A stretch of 64,000 bases of DNA, taken from assembly GCA_963519845.1 (NCBI GenBank), contig CAUQNX010000001.1, positions 430,778 through 494,777 on the forward strand, written 5' to 3'. This document shows, one piece after another, positions 8,623 to 16,737 of the stretch; the stretch's first letter is position 1; every line of letters begins with the position of its first letter. The DNA comes from Moellerella sp963519845 (GTDB lineage Bacteria; Pseudomonadota; Gammaproteobacteria; Enterobacterales; Enterobacteriaceae). The position numbers were made by a program, and so were the translations under genes. Below the pieces are notes generated by a model. The model saw only the letters and a list, made by a program, of their open reading frames with translations. It was not told the DNA's origin and searched no databases.

Positions 8623-8686
8623 ATATGGGTTAGCTCTCGTCTTATTTCAACGCAGCGATACACAGAGTAAGTGCTTACATTTATTA

Positions 8687-9988
8687 CTATGAATTATAAG
8701 CATTTTCACCATGATAAGTAATATCAAGCCCTTGACGCTCTTGCTCAATATTGACTCTAAGCCCGACACTTATATCCGCAATTTTAAAGGCTAAAGCGGC
8801 GACTATTGTTGTCCAAATGATTGAAACAAGAACACTTAATGCTTGTATTCCTACTTGTTTAATCATGGTTATCCCCTCAGCAAAACCTGTACCACCAAGA
8901 GTAGTAGCCGTAAATATACCCGTTAATAGGCAACCGATAATGCCACAAACACCATGTACTCCAAATACATCGCAAACATCATCTGCTTTTAACCAGCGTT
9001 TGAGTATTACTACCCCCCATAAGCCTGCAATACCACAAATCAAACCAATAAATAACGCACCAGCAATCCCAACAGTACCTGCCGCAGGGGTTATTCCGAC
9101 TAACCCTGCTAGGCAACCAGAGCAAGCGCCCAATAGCGAAGGCTGTCCGCGAAATAACCATTCAAATAGAGTCCATGATAATATGGCGCCAGAGGCCGCA
9201 ACTGCTGTATTAGCAAAAGCCAAAGCCGCAATTTCATTTGCTGACCCCGCGGATCCAGCATTAAAACCAAACCAGCCGATAAATAGGATCGCCGTTCCCA
9301 TAAATACCATAGGTAAGTTATGAGGTTTGATCGCCTCTTTGCCTAATCCGGCCCTCTTACCTAAAAAGTAAGCACCTACCAACCCTGCCGTTGCCGCATT
9401 GATATGAACGACTGTTCCACCCGCAAAATCTATTGCACCATCGGTAGATAACCAACCACCGCCCCAAACCATATGCGCGATAGGCAAGTAAGCAAAAGTG
9501 GTCCAAATAACACTAAAAATAATTAGCGCTGAAAACTTAACCCTCTCACACAAGGCTCCAGCGACTAAAGCAACCGTTAAACTAGCAAAAGCGCCTTGGA
9601 ATACAATATGGATAAATTGCGATATTCCTCCCAGAGTGCTAGTTAAGCGTACATTAATAAGCATTAGCTGATCAAAACCACCTATAAAGGCATTTCCAGG
9701 GCTAAATACGAGGCTATAACCATAAATAATCCAAATAACAAAAACGAGGGAAAAAATTACCAACACTTGTGCCATCAGGGAGAGCACATTTTTACTACGC
9801 AATAATCCGCCATAAAAAAGTGCAATACCGGGTAAGATCATAAAGAACACAAGAGCAGTACAGATCATCATAAAGGCATTATCTGCCTTATCAAATGTAA
9901 CTGGTGACGCAACAGCCATGACAGGTAAGCAAGTAAACACTAACATAATGAGGTATTTTAACCTGCTGTGAAATAACTTAATCATCAT
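8687..9988 (-). CDS. amtB: Ammonium transporter AmtB
   Basis: AmtB conducts ammonia/ammonium across the inner membrane as a trimer and is blocked by GlnK. The 433-residue product starts with a signal peptide (residues about 1-27, ending 'VMAVAS') and then shows eleven hydrophobic spans. Family motifs include 'FYGGLLRSKNVLS', 'LPIAHMVWGGGWL', 'DFAGGTVVHINAATAGLVGA' with the first twin His, and 'CDVFGVHGVCGIIG' with the second. It follows glnK with a 6-base gap, so the two are co-transcribed from the sigma-54 promoter at 10413-10429. Confidence 0.97.
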   Translation of the reverse strand: MMIKLFHSRLKYLIMLVFTCLPVMAVASPVTFDKADNAFMMICTALVFFMILPGIALFYGGLLRSKNVLSLMAQVLVIFSLVFVIWIIYGYSLVFSPGNAFIGGFDQLMLINVRLTSTLGGISQFIHIVFQGAFASLTVALVAGALCERVKFSALIIFSVIWTTFAYLPIAHMVWGGGWLSTDGAIDFAGGTVVHINAATAGLVGAYFLGKRAGLGKEAIKPHNLPMVFMGTAILFIGWFGFNAGSAGSANEIAALAFANTAVAASGAILSWTLFEWLFRGQPSLLGACSGCLAGLVGITPAAGTVGIAGALFIGLICGIAGLWGVVILKRWLKADDVCDVFGVHGVCGIIGCLLTGIFTATTLGGTGFAEGITMIKQVGIQALSVLVSIIWTTIVAALAFKIADISVGLRVNIEQERQGLDITYHGENAYNS

Positions 9989-9994
9989 TATCTC

Positions 9995-10333
9995 CTATAT
10001 TGCATCATCGTTTTTTTCACCCGTACGAACCCGCACAGCTTGCACCAAATCCAGTACAAAAATTTTACCATCACCGACTTTGCCTGTTTTTGCCGCTAGT
10101 TCAATCACTTCAACTACTTGTTCTAATTGCTCATCATTGATAGCAATTTCTATTTTCACCTTAGGTAAAAAATCTACCGTATATTCAGCTCCTCGATATA
10201 ATTCTGAATGACCTTTTTGTCGACCAAAACCACGACTCTCTGAAATAGTTAATCCTTGAATACCAATATTAGAAAGTGCATCTCTAACATCCTCCAATTT
10301 AAATGGTTTTATAATTGCGATGATGTATTTCAT
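9995..10333 (-). CDS. glnK: PII signal protein GlnK
   Basis: GlnK is the trimeric nitrogen-status sensor that binds ATP/ADP and 2-oxoglutarate and plugs AmtB when not uridylylated. The 112-residue product has the full T-loop with the uridylylation site Tyr51 ('SELYRGAEYTVDFLPK'), the B-loop 'AAKTGKVGDGKIFV' and C-loop 'VRVRTGE'. A GGGAGG ribosome-binding site precedes the ATG. Position next to amtB and the sigma-54 promoter make it GlnK rather than GlnB. Confidence 0.97.
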   Translation of the reverse strand: MKYIIAIIKPFKLEDVRDALSNIGIQGLTISESRGFGRQKGHSELYRGAEYTVDFLPKVKIEIAINDEQLEQVVEVIELAAKTGKVGDGKIFVLDLVQAVRVRTGEKNDDAI

Positions 10334-10412
10334 TTTTCACCTCCCATAGGTATTTGATTCTATTACAAGGGTATCGGACAGATTAGCTAAATAGCCTCTG
10401 GTTATACTTATA

Positions 10413-10429
10413 AGCAATTGCTATGCCAA
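10413..10429 (-). promoter_or_regulatory. Sigma-54 promoter of glnK-amtB
   Basis: The minus strand reads TTGGCATAGCAATTGCT. GG at -24 and GC at -12 are exactly 12 bases apart, matching TGGCAC-N5-TTGCA. It lies about 80 bases upstream of the glnK start. NtrC activation is expected for this operon; no clear NtrC dyad was identified by eye. Confidence 0.8.
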
Positions 10430-10460
10430 TATTAAAGATTGTTTACTATTCAATGGAATA

Positions 10461-10490
10461 CAAAAAGGGCGACAGTTTTGCTGTCGCCCT
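10461..10490 (-). terminator. Intrinsic terminator after mdlB
   Basis: AGGGCGACAG at 10466-10475 pairs perfectly with 10481-10490. Read from the minus strand it is followed by TTTTTG. Confidence 0.85.
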
Positions 10491-10537
10491 TCTTTATCAT
10501 TGCTATTTTTATGCTATATTTTTGTGCAAAAAAAACT

Positions 10538-12328
10538 TTAGATTACTGAAGCAGATTCCGCCTCTTCACTTTCACTCACTGAACTTAGCGATTTACCTAC
10601 CTGCTGTAGCTGATACATCTGATAATAACGCCCTTGGCACTCAAGAAGTGTCTGATGTTGGCCCTGCTCAACGATTGCACCACGATGAAGCACAACGATT
10701 TGATCTGCTTCAACAATCGTCGATAAACGGTGAGCAATAACCACTAGCGTTGTTTTCTTACGAATTAAAAATAGCGCTTTCTGCACCGCCTGCTCTGTAC
10801 CAGAATCAATATTGGCGGTCGCTTCATCTAATATCAAGATCTTAGGAGTCTGCACTAAGACTCTCGCCATCGCCAGTAGCTGCTTTTGTCCAGATGAGAG
10901 TGTATTACCTTGCTCGCCAAGTATCGAATCTAATCCATCAGGTAGTGAACGCACCAGCTCAGCAAGTTGTACCGTTTCTAAGACTTCCCATACTTTATCC
11001 GCTGAAATATCACGCCCTAGGGCAATATTATCAAAGAATGAGGTCGCCAAAACCATGGGATCTTGCTGAACCATGGCGATACCATTGCGTAATACCTGAT
11101 GAGATAAGGAGGATAATGGCCTGTCATCCAACAATATTTCACCTTCTTGCCATGGATAATAGCCCATTAATAAGTTGGCAATGGTACTTTTTCCGCTACC
11201 CGTATGACCAACTAATGCCAGAAAACCATTAGCAGGCACATGCAGATTAATATCCTGCAATACGCGTTTATCTTTTCTATAAGCAAAAGAGATATTTTGC
11301 ATATCTATCTTGCCGCTGCTCAATGGTTCAATGCTGGTTCCGTAAGCCTGTTGCGGGCTATCCATTAATTCGAAAACGCGCTCACCGGAAACAACCGCTT
11401 GTTGCAACATTGATTGTTGGGAGGTTAGCTCGATCAACGGTTGATTTAGGCGGCCTAAATAGTTAATAAAAGCATACAAGACACCAACGCCAATAGTTTC
11501 AGTGCCAGTCAATCCAAATAATAACAAAAGCCCGCACAAGACAGCAGCAGACAAAAAGCTTAGTAGAGGGCGCAATAAAATACCGTCTAATTTAAGTGCT
11601 TGCATACGTGCATCATAATGATTGCGGCTCGCTACCAACATTTTTTCACCATATTTTGCTTGCTGGCTAAATTGCTGAATAACCGTCATACCGCTAATAG
11701 CTTCATTAAAACCGTCATTGATATCAGCAAGGTAAGATCTTATTCGCCTGACGATTGAGGTACTCAAACGTTGATAGATGATCATCACAATAAAAACAGC
11801 TGGGAAAATCAATACCGCAACAGTCGCCATTCGCCAGTCTAATACATACATAGCAATTAACATGGCTAACACTAACGCCAAACTACGGAAAACCGTTGGG
11901 ATCACTGTGATAAAGAGGTCTTTAATTACTTCCGTATCATTGGTAACTCTCGATATTAATTGCCCAACAGGTTGATTATCAAAGGAGCTTAATGGCTGGC
12001 GGATCGCCGCACTCATAATATCAGTTCGTAACTGCTGTACTACACCTACAGAGGCCTGATTAAATAAAATAGTCTGATAATAATGTAATAAGGCGGCAAT
12101 AATTTGTGCACTCATAAAGGCGATAGCAAGTACCACCGTCACCGATAAGACGACTTTATCTTTAGCGATCATATTATCAATAAAATAGCTGACGAGTAGA
12201 GGCCCACTCACCTCAGCTAATGCCGCTATCCATAACATAATAATTGCGATGATCATCGGCCTACGATGCGCTTTACCATAGGTTAAAAGTCGTTTTAATG
12301 CTGGCCATAATGGACGTTTTTGATTCAT
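10538..12328 (-). CDS. mdlB: ABC exporter half-transporter MdlB
   Basis: MdlB is one half of a multidrug-type ABC exporter. The 596-residue product has an N-terminal six-helix membrane domain and a C-terminal ATPase domain. Walker A is 'GHTGSGKST', Walker B with catalytic Glu is 'ILILDEATANIDSGTE', and the signature is the variant 'LSSGQKQ' rather than LSGGQ. It starts inside the last codons of mdlA (4-base ATGA overlap), so translation is coupled and the partner is MdlA. The substrate is not known. Confidence 0.94.
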   Translation of the reverse strand: MNQKRPLWPALKRLLTYGKAHRRPMIIAIIMLWIAALAEVSGPLLVSYFIDNMIAKDKVVLSVTVVLAIAFMSAQIIAALLHYYQTILFNQASVGVVQQLRTDIMSAAIRQPLSSFDNQPVGQLISRVTNDTEVIKDLFITVIPTVFRSLALVLAMLIAMYVLDWRMATVAVLIFPAVFIVMIIYQRLSTSIVRRIRSYLADINDGFNEAISGMTVIQQFSQQAKYGEKMLVASRNHYDARMQALKLDGILLRPLLSFLSAAVLCGLLLLFGLTGTETIGVGVLYAFINYLGRLNQPLIELTSQQSMLQQAVVSGERVFELMDSPQQAYGTSIEPLSSGKIDMQNISFAYRKDKRVLQDINLHVPANGFLALVGHTGSGKSTIANLLMGYYPWQEGEILLDDRPLSSLSHQVLRNGIAMVQQDPMVLATSFFDNIALGRDISADKVWEVLETVQLAELVRSLPDGLDSILGEQGNTLSSGQKQLLAMARVLVQTPKILILDEATANIDSGTEQAVQKALFLIRKKTTLVVIAHRLSTIVEADQIVVLHRGAIVEQGQHQTLLECQGRYYQMYQLQQVGKSLSSVSESEEAESASVI

Positions 12329-14070
12329 AGATCACCATCCAGTGCCGCTTCTATCTGCTGATACTGATACATATCCTTATACCAACCAGGTGTCGATATT
12401 AACTGCGAATGAGTTCCCGCTGCGCTAATCCCACCCTGAGATAGTACCAATATATGATCGGCATCAGTCAGTGCGGATAATCGATGAGCGCTGATAATTA
12501 GGGTTCGATCTTTTCGCCATTGAGATAAATTCTGTAATATTTTGTGCTCAGTTTGTCCATCAACCGCAGACAGAGCATCATCCAAGATCAAAATTTCCGC
12601 ATCTAATAGTAGTGCTCGAGCAATAGAGATACGCTGCTTCTGTCCACCAGATAGCATAACGCCTCTTTCGCCCACTTGGGTTTCATAGCCTTCAGGCAGC
12701 CGCAATATATCTTCATGAATATTGGCTAATTCAGCCGCTGATTCTATATCTTCTCGCGTCGCATCTGGACGGCCTAATCCAATATTACCCGCGATAGTAT
12801 CGGAAAACAGAAACGGAGATTGATTCACAATAGCTAAACGCGCTCGCCACTGATCTAATTTAACTTCTCTAAGATCGATAGACTGAAAGAGAATTTCGCC
12901 TTCTGTAACATCAAAATGGCGCTGAATAAGCGAAATCAATGTTGTTTTACCCGACCCCGTAGGCCCGCAAATTCCCAGTAATTCGCCCGGCGATAATGAA
13001 AACTTGATCTCTTTTAGCGAAATACGTTGCGACTCAGGATAAATAAAGCGATCAATATTTACTGTTAATTGGCCTCTAGTCGGCGCCAATGAACGCGTTC
13101 CATCTTTAATTTCTTGTGGTTCATCCAGCAAAGAACGTATACGACTATAAGCTGCACTACCACGCTCTACGATATTAAACATCCAAGCTAAGGCCAGCAT
13201 CGGCCAAATCATCAAACCAAGATACATCACAAAACTGGTCAGTTCCCCAAGGGTTAATTTCCCCTCTAAAACCATCCAACTACCTCCACCGATCGCTAAT
13301 AAATTGGCCATACCAATAGCGACAAAAATAGTAGGATCAAAGCGAGCATCAATTTCAGCAACATGCATATTACGGCGGCCGGTCTCAGTAGCCACCTGTT
13401 CAAATTGGTTTGATTGGTGCTCCTCCAAGCCGAATGCTTTGATCATTCGAATGCTGGATAGGCTCTCTTGCGCTTGATTATTTAATAATGAGAATGCGCC
13501 TTGGGCATGTTTAAAGCGATGATGAAGTTGATCACCATAGCGTTTAATAATGATAGCCATAATTGGCATAGGCACTAAGGCTAGTAATGTGAGCTGCCAG
13601 CTAATTTCAACACTCATAACAATCAGTACCGCACAGCCCATCACTAAAGAATCGACTAGCGTCAAAACCCCTTCACCTGCGGCAAACACTACACGGTCAA
13701 CATCATTGGTGGTTCTGGCGATCAAGTCCCCAGTGCGATGGCGCAAATAAAAAGCTTGGCTCTGTTGATTGAGTTGATCATAAATTTTTTGGCGTAGCTG
13801 AATGGCCAGCTTATAAGATGCACCGAACAGCCATAAACGCCAAACATAGCGTAGGCCATACACCAACAGAGCAATAACCAACATAACGACAACCCAGAAC
13901 ACAACCTGAGAAGTAGTGATTGTTTTACTACTGACACCATCGATGATCACACCGACAAGGCGGGGAGGAATTAATTGTAATATGGCTATTAGTATTAAAA
14001 AGCTAACAGCGCCGGTATAGCGTCGCCATTCACTCAAGAAATACCAGCGTAGCTGAGAAAATAATCGCAC
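12325..14070 (-). CDS. mdlA: ABC exporter half-transporter MdlA
   Basis: This is the second half of the MdlAB exporter, 581 residues with membrane domain then ATPase domain. Walker A is 'GPTGSGKTT' and the signature 'LSGGQKQRISIARALL' is canonical. Walker B reads 'ILILDDALSAVDGQTE', with Asp at the catalytic-Glu position. With MdlB's altered signature this makes an asymmetric pair: the site formed by MdlA Walker A/B and MdlB signature looks degenerate. The gene lies between decR and mdlB as in E. coli. Confidence 0.94.
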   Translation of the reverse strand: MRLFSQLRWYFLSEWRRYTGAVSFLILIAILQLIPPRLVGVIIDGVSSKTITTSQVVFWVVVMLVIALLVYGLRYVWRLWLFGASYKLAIQLRQKIYDQLNQQSQAFYLRHRTGDLIARTTNDVDRVVFAAGEGVLTLVDSLVMGCAVLIVMSVEISWQLTLLALVPMPIMAIIIKRYGDQLHHRFKHAQGAFSLLNNQAQESLSSIRMIKAFGLEEHQSNQFEQVATETGRRNMHVAEIDARFDPTIFVAIGMANLLAIGGGSWMVLEGKLTLGELTSFVMYLGLMIWPMLALAWMFNIVERGSAAYSRIRSLLDEPQEIKDGTRSLAPTRGQLTVNIDRFIYPESQRISLKEIKFSLSPGELLGICGPTGSGKTTLISLIQRHFDVTEGEILFQSIDLREVKLDQWRARLAIVNQSPFLFSDTIAGNIGLGRPDATREDIESAAELANIHEDILRLPEGYETQVGERGVMLSGGQKQRISIARALLLDAEILILDDALSAVDGQTEHKILQNLSQWRKDRTLIISAHRLSALTDADHILVLSQGGISAAGTHSQLISTPGWYKDMYQYQQIEAALDGDL

Positions 14071-14122
14071 GTCTCATTACCCTGAGCTGTTAATAAAAAA
14101 AGAAAAGCGCTATTTTAATCGC

Positions 14123-14584
14123 TTAATCGGGGATTGGTAAGGCTGTCGTATACTTTATTCTTTCCATGGCAAAACTTGAGGTTACATCAATCAGTCCCTG
14201 TACGCCATTAACCAGCTTTTTATAAAACAGGTCATAAGATTTCATATCCGCCACTTCAACATGCATCAAATAGTCATATTCACCGGCCATTCGATAAAAG
14301 GCCATTACCTGAGGCATCTGATTAACAAAAGTGACAAATTGCTCATACCAATCACTATTGTGATGCTGAGTTCTGATCATCACGATAACAGTTAAACCTA
14401 GACCTAATTTTTCACTGTCGAGTAGTGCGACACGACCTCGAATATATCCCTCATCTTCGAGCCGTTTTAGTCGTTTCCAACAGGGAGTTGAGGTCAAATT
14501 CACGGCTTCAGCCAGTGTATTAAGTGAAACACTACAATCTTGCTGTAAGAGTTTAAGTAGTTTTTTATCGATTTTATCTAACAT
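14123..14584 (-). CDS. decR: Lrp/AsnC-family regulator DecR (YbaO)
   Basis: This 153-residue regulator has an N-terminal HTH ('LLQQDCSVSLNTLAEAVNLT', then 'STPCWKRLKRLEDEGYI') and a C-terminal RAM ligand-binding domain ending 'FAMERIKYTTALPI'. In E. coli DecR/CyuR activates cysteine-detoxification genes in response to cysteine, but those targets are not in this window. It is 52 bases upstream of mdlA on the same strand and divergent from queC. The gene neighbourhood supports the assignment. Confidence 0.93.
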   Translation of the reverse strand: MLDKIDKKLLKLLQQDCSVSLNTLAEAVNLTSTPCWKRLKRLEDEGYIRGRVALLDSEKLGLGLTVIVMIRTQHHNSDWYEQFVTFVNQMPQVMAFYRMAGEYDYLMHVEVADMKSYDLFYKKLVNGVQGLIDVTSSFAMERIKYTTALPIPD

Positions 14585-14803
14585 ACTGTTATCGTCCTCA
14601 GGCTCACTATAAAAATGCGCTGAACGATTATAGCTGATTGAGATAATTTTATATAAATAGATTAAATATAATATTGATTATCTATAAATATAGAAGCGTA
14701 TGCAAAATGATCCTGTTCATTTTACAATGTCGAAGGTAACATTTGCTCAACAAAGCACTAAAAGAAAAAATAGTGGCTATTTTTCACTCAGGAGAGACGT
14801 TTT

Positions 14804-15502
14804 ATGAAACGTGCAGTAGTCGTTTTTAGTGGTGGCCAAGATTCAACAACCTGCTTAATTCAAGCACTAAAAAATTATGATGAAGTACATTGCATCACTT
14901 TCGATTATGGCCAACGTCATCGAGCTGAAATTGAAGTCGCCGCTAAGTTAAGCCAAGCCCTCGGCGCAACAGCGCATAAAACCTTAGATGTTACACTACT
15001 TAATGAATTGGCCGTCAGTAGCCTAACACGCGACAATATTCCTGTTCCAGGTTTCGCGGAGAGTGAAGAGAGTGATATCCCTAGTACCTTTGTTCCTGGC
15101 CGTAATATTCTATTTCTCACTTTGGCGGCAATTTACGCTTATCAAGTACAAGCCGAAGCGCTGATCACTGGTGTTTGTGAAACCGATTTTTCTGGCTATC
15201 CTGATTGTCGTGATGAATTTGTTAAAACATTAAATAGTGCGGTATCTGCTGGTTTGGCGCGCGACATTCGCTTTGAAACCCCACTAATGTGGCTAACTAA
15301 GGCCGAAACTTGGGCTCTGGCTGATTATTACGGCCACTTAGACACAGTACGCCAACAAACATTAACCTGTTATCAGGGTATTCAAGGTGATGGCTGTGGT
15401 GAATGTGCAGCCTGCCATCTTAGAGCGAATGGACTCGAGCAATATCAACAAGATCAAGCCACCATTATGCAATCAATGAAACAAAAAACACATTTACCCT
15501 AA
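14804..15502 (+). CDS. queC: 7-cyano-7-deazaguanine (preQ0) synthase
   Basis: QueC converts 7-carboxy-7-deazaguanine to preQ0 with ATP and ammonia, an early step of queuosine synthesis. The 232-residue product has the PP-loop 'VVFSGGQDSTTCL', the 'CITFDYGQRH' segment, 'TFVPGRN' and 'GVCETDFSGYPDCRDEF'. The C-terminal zinc site has cysteines in 'LTCYQG' and 'GDGCGECAAC'. An AGGAGAG ribosome-binding site precedes the start. tgt and queA, which act later in the pathway, are also in this window. Confidence 0.98.
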   Translation: MKRAVVVFSGGQDSTTCLIQALKNYDEVHCITFDYGQRHRAEIEVAAKLSQALGATAHKTLDVTLLNELAVSSLTRDNIPVPGFAESEESDIPSTFVPGRNILFLTLAAIYAYQVQAEALITGVCETDFSGYPDCRDEFVKTLNSAVSAGLARDIRFETPLMWLTKAETWALADYYGHLDTVRQQTLTCYQGIQGDGCGECAACHLRANGLEQYQQDQATIMQSMKQKTHLP

Positions 15503-15539
15503 CTGTCGAATTTAACCGCTATTATCTGTTATCAAATTA

Positions 15540-15563
15540 CCTCACGATCCTAAAATCGTGAGG
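15540..15563. terminator. Hairpin between convergent queC and fadM
   Basis: CCTCACGAT at 15540-15548 pairs with ATCGTGAGG at 15555-15563 around a 6-base loop. There is no strong T run, so it is called with moderate certainty. Confidence 0.6.
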
Positions 15564-15583
15564 TTAATAATTAACAAGATAGC

Positions 15584-15988
15584 CTATTCCATCGTTTTCA
15601 TTAACTTACTACGTAGTTCATCATTAATCACAATTGATTTATGAGTGGCTAAATCGATAAGTACCGAGATCATAGTTGCATCAGAGACAAGCTCAATAAC
15701 ACCATCCCGCTCTCGAGTGATTTGCTGATAAAATACCGCTGATTTCTCACCAATACTTTTTAGACGACTATTGATGGTCAGTTCATCCCCAAGTACAGCA
15801 CCTAAGTGATAATTAACATTAATATTCACCGCTACCATAGCTATACCATGAGCAATTGACCACTGTTCAATCTTATACTTCTCTCCCCAAGCCCAGCGAT
15901 CTATTTCATAAAACTCAAGATAACGTGCATTATTAACATGTCTAAATACATCGATATGATAGCCAATTACCTTAACTTTTGATGTCAT
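15584..15988 (-). CDS. fadM: Long-chain acyl-CoA thioesterase FadM (YbaW)
   Basis: This is a single hot-dog domain thioesterase of the 4-hydroxybenzoyl-CoA thioesterase type, which in E. coli cleaves long-chain unsaturated acyl-CoA. The 134-residue product carries 'GYHIDVFRHVNNARYLEFYE' with the catalytic Asp/His region, then 'VNINVNYHLGAVLGDELTI'. The ATG at 15988 is chosen because AGGAGG lies 5 bases upstream; the GTG six bases earlier overlaps that site. It lies between queC and ybaV as in E. coli. Confidence 0.93.
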   Translation of the reverse strand: MTSKVKVIGYHIDVFRHVNNARYLEFYEIDRWAWGEKYKIEQWSIAHGIAMVAVNINVNYHLGAVLGDELTINSRLKSIGEKSAVFYQQITRERDGVIELVSDATMISVLIDLATHKSIVINDELRSKLMKTME

Positions 15989-16182
15989 ACACACCTCCTG
16001 TTAGTTATTCACTTACTATCCTAATCGACGATATCAAACAAACCTATTAATAACACCTATCATTCTGGTTCTATTTTAGGATTATTTGGTTAAATTCACA
16101 CCTATTGATGGTAAGTTAATTGATTATTGGTAGCACTCTATTTATTGATTGAAATTTAAATGCTAATGAAAAATCAGCTCAG

Positions 16183-16593
16183 CTATAAAATAATTTTATC
16201 TCTATTCATTTCAATAAAAACTGGGCCAATACCTGGAACTTCTTGAATGTTTTCGACTGATTTAAAGTCACCGAATGTTTCTCGATATTCAATAATAGCT
16301 TTCGCTTTTCGCACGCCTATCCCTTTTAATTTTTTGGCTAACTCTTCTGCATCGGCTTTATTGATATTCACCATTCCCTCTGATGTTGGCTTGATATCTT
16401 GTGTAGCGGCTTCTGGTTGATTGGTACTCGTTGCTTTATCGCTACTATTATTGGAAGGTACTGTTTTCTCTTGAGAGGCTTGTGGTGAGGCGGCTTTAGT
16501 TTTATTCGCTAAAACGCTCTGGGAATAGAATGACATTACTGATAGCACAAGTAGTAGTAACCAGCTTCTGAATCGGGTTTGATTTTTTGACAT
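16183..16593 (-). CDS. ybaV: YbaV, exported helix-hairpin-helix (ComEA-type) protein
   Basis: The start at 16593 follows GGAGG by 8 bases. The 136-residue product has a signal peptide ('SWLLLLVLSVMSF' up to 'SVLA'), then a low-complexity Ser/Thr/Gln/Pro linker of about 45 residues. The C-terminal ComEA-type double HhH domain carries 'NINKADAEELAKKLKGIG', 'RKAKAIIEYRE' and 'IQEVPGIGPVFIE'. The fold binds DNA non-specifically, and the periplasmic location is like competence protein ComEA. A DNA-uptake role is unproven. Confidence 0.92.
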   Translation of the reverse strand: MSKNQTRFRSWLLLLVLSVMSFYSQSVLANKTKAASPQASQEKTVPSNNSSDKATSTNQPEAATQDIKPTSEGMVNINKADAEELAKKLKGIGVRKAKAIIEYRETFGDFKSVENIQEVPGIGPVFIEMNRDKIIL

Positions 16594-16737
16594 ATTTTGT
16601 CCTCCGTTAAGTCGAGGATGCACAATGACAAAGTATCAATTTAGTGTCTTATCATTTTAAGTATAAATAAGAGAGGCTACCCAAAGGCAGCATCTCTTTT
16701 ACATTCAAGAATATTTTTTTACGAAGATGCTCGCAAT

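Noticed and set aside
8751..9323. 190-codon open frame antisense to amtB
   Set aside because: It is a shadow of the amtB reading frame, composed of low-complexity Ala/Pro/Thr residues without a start signal.
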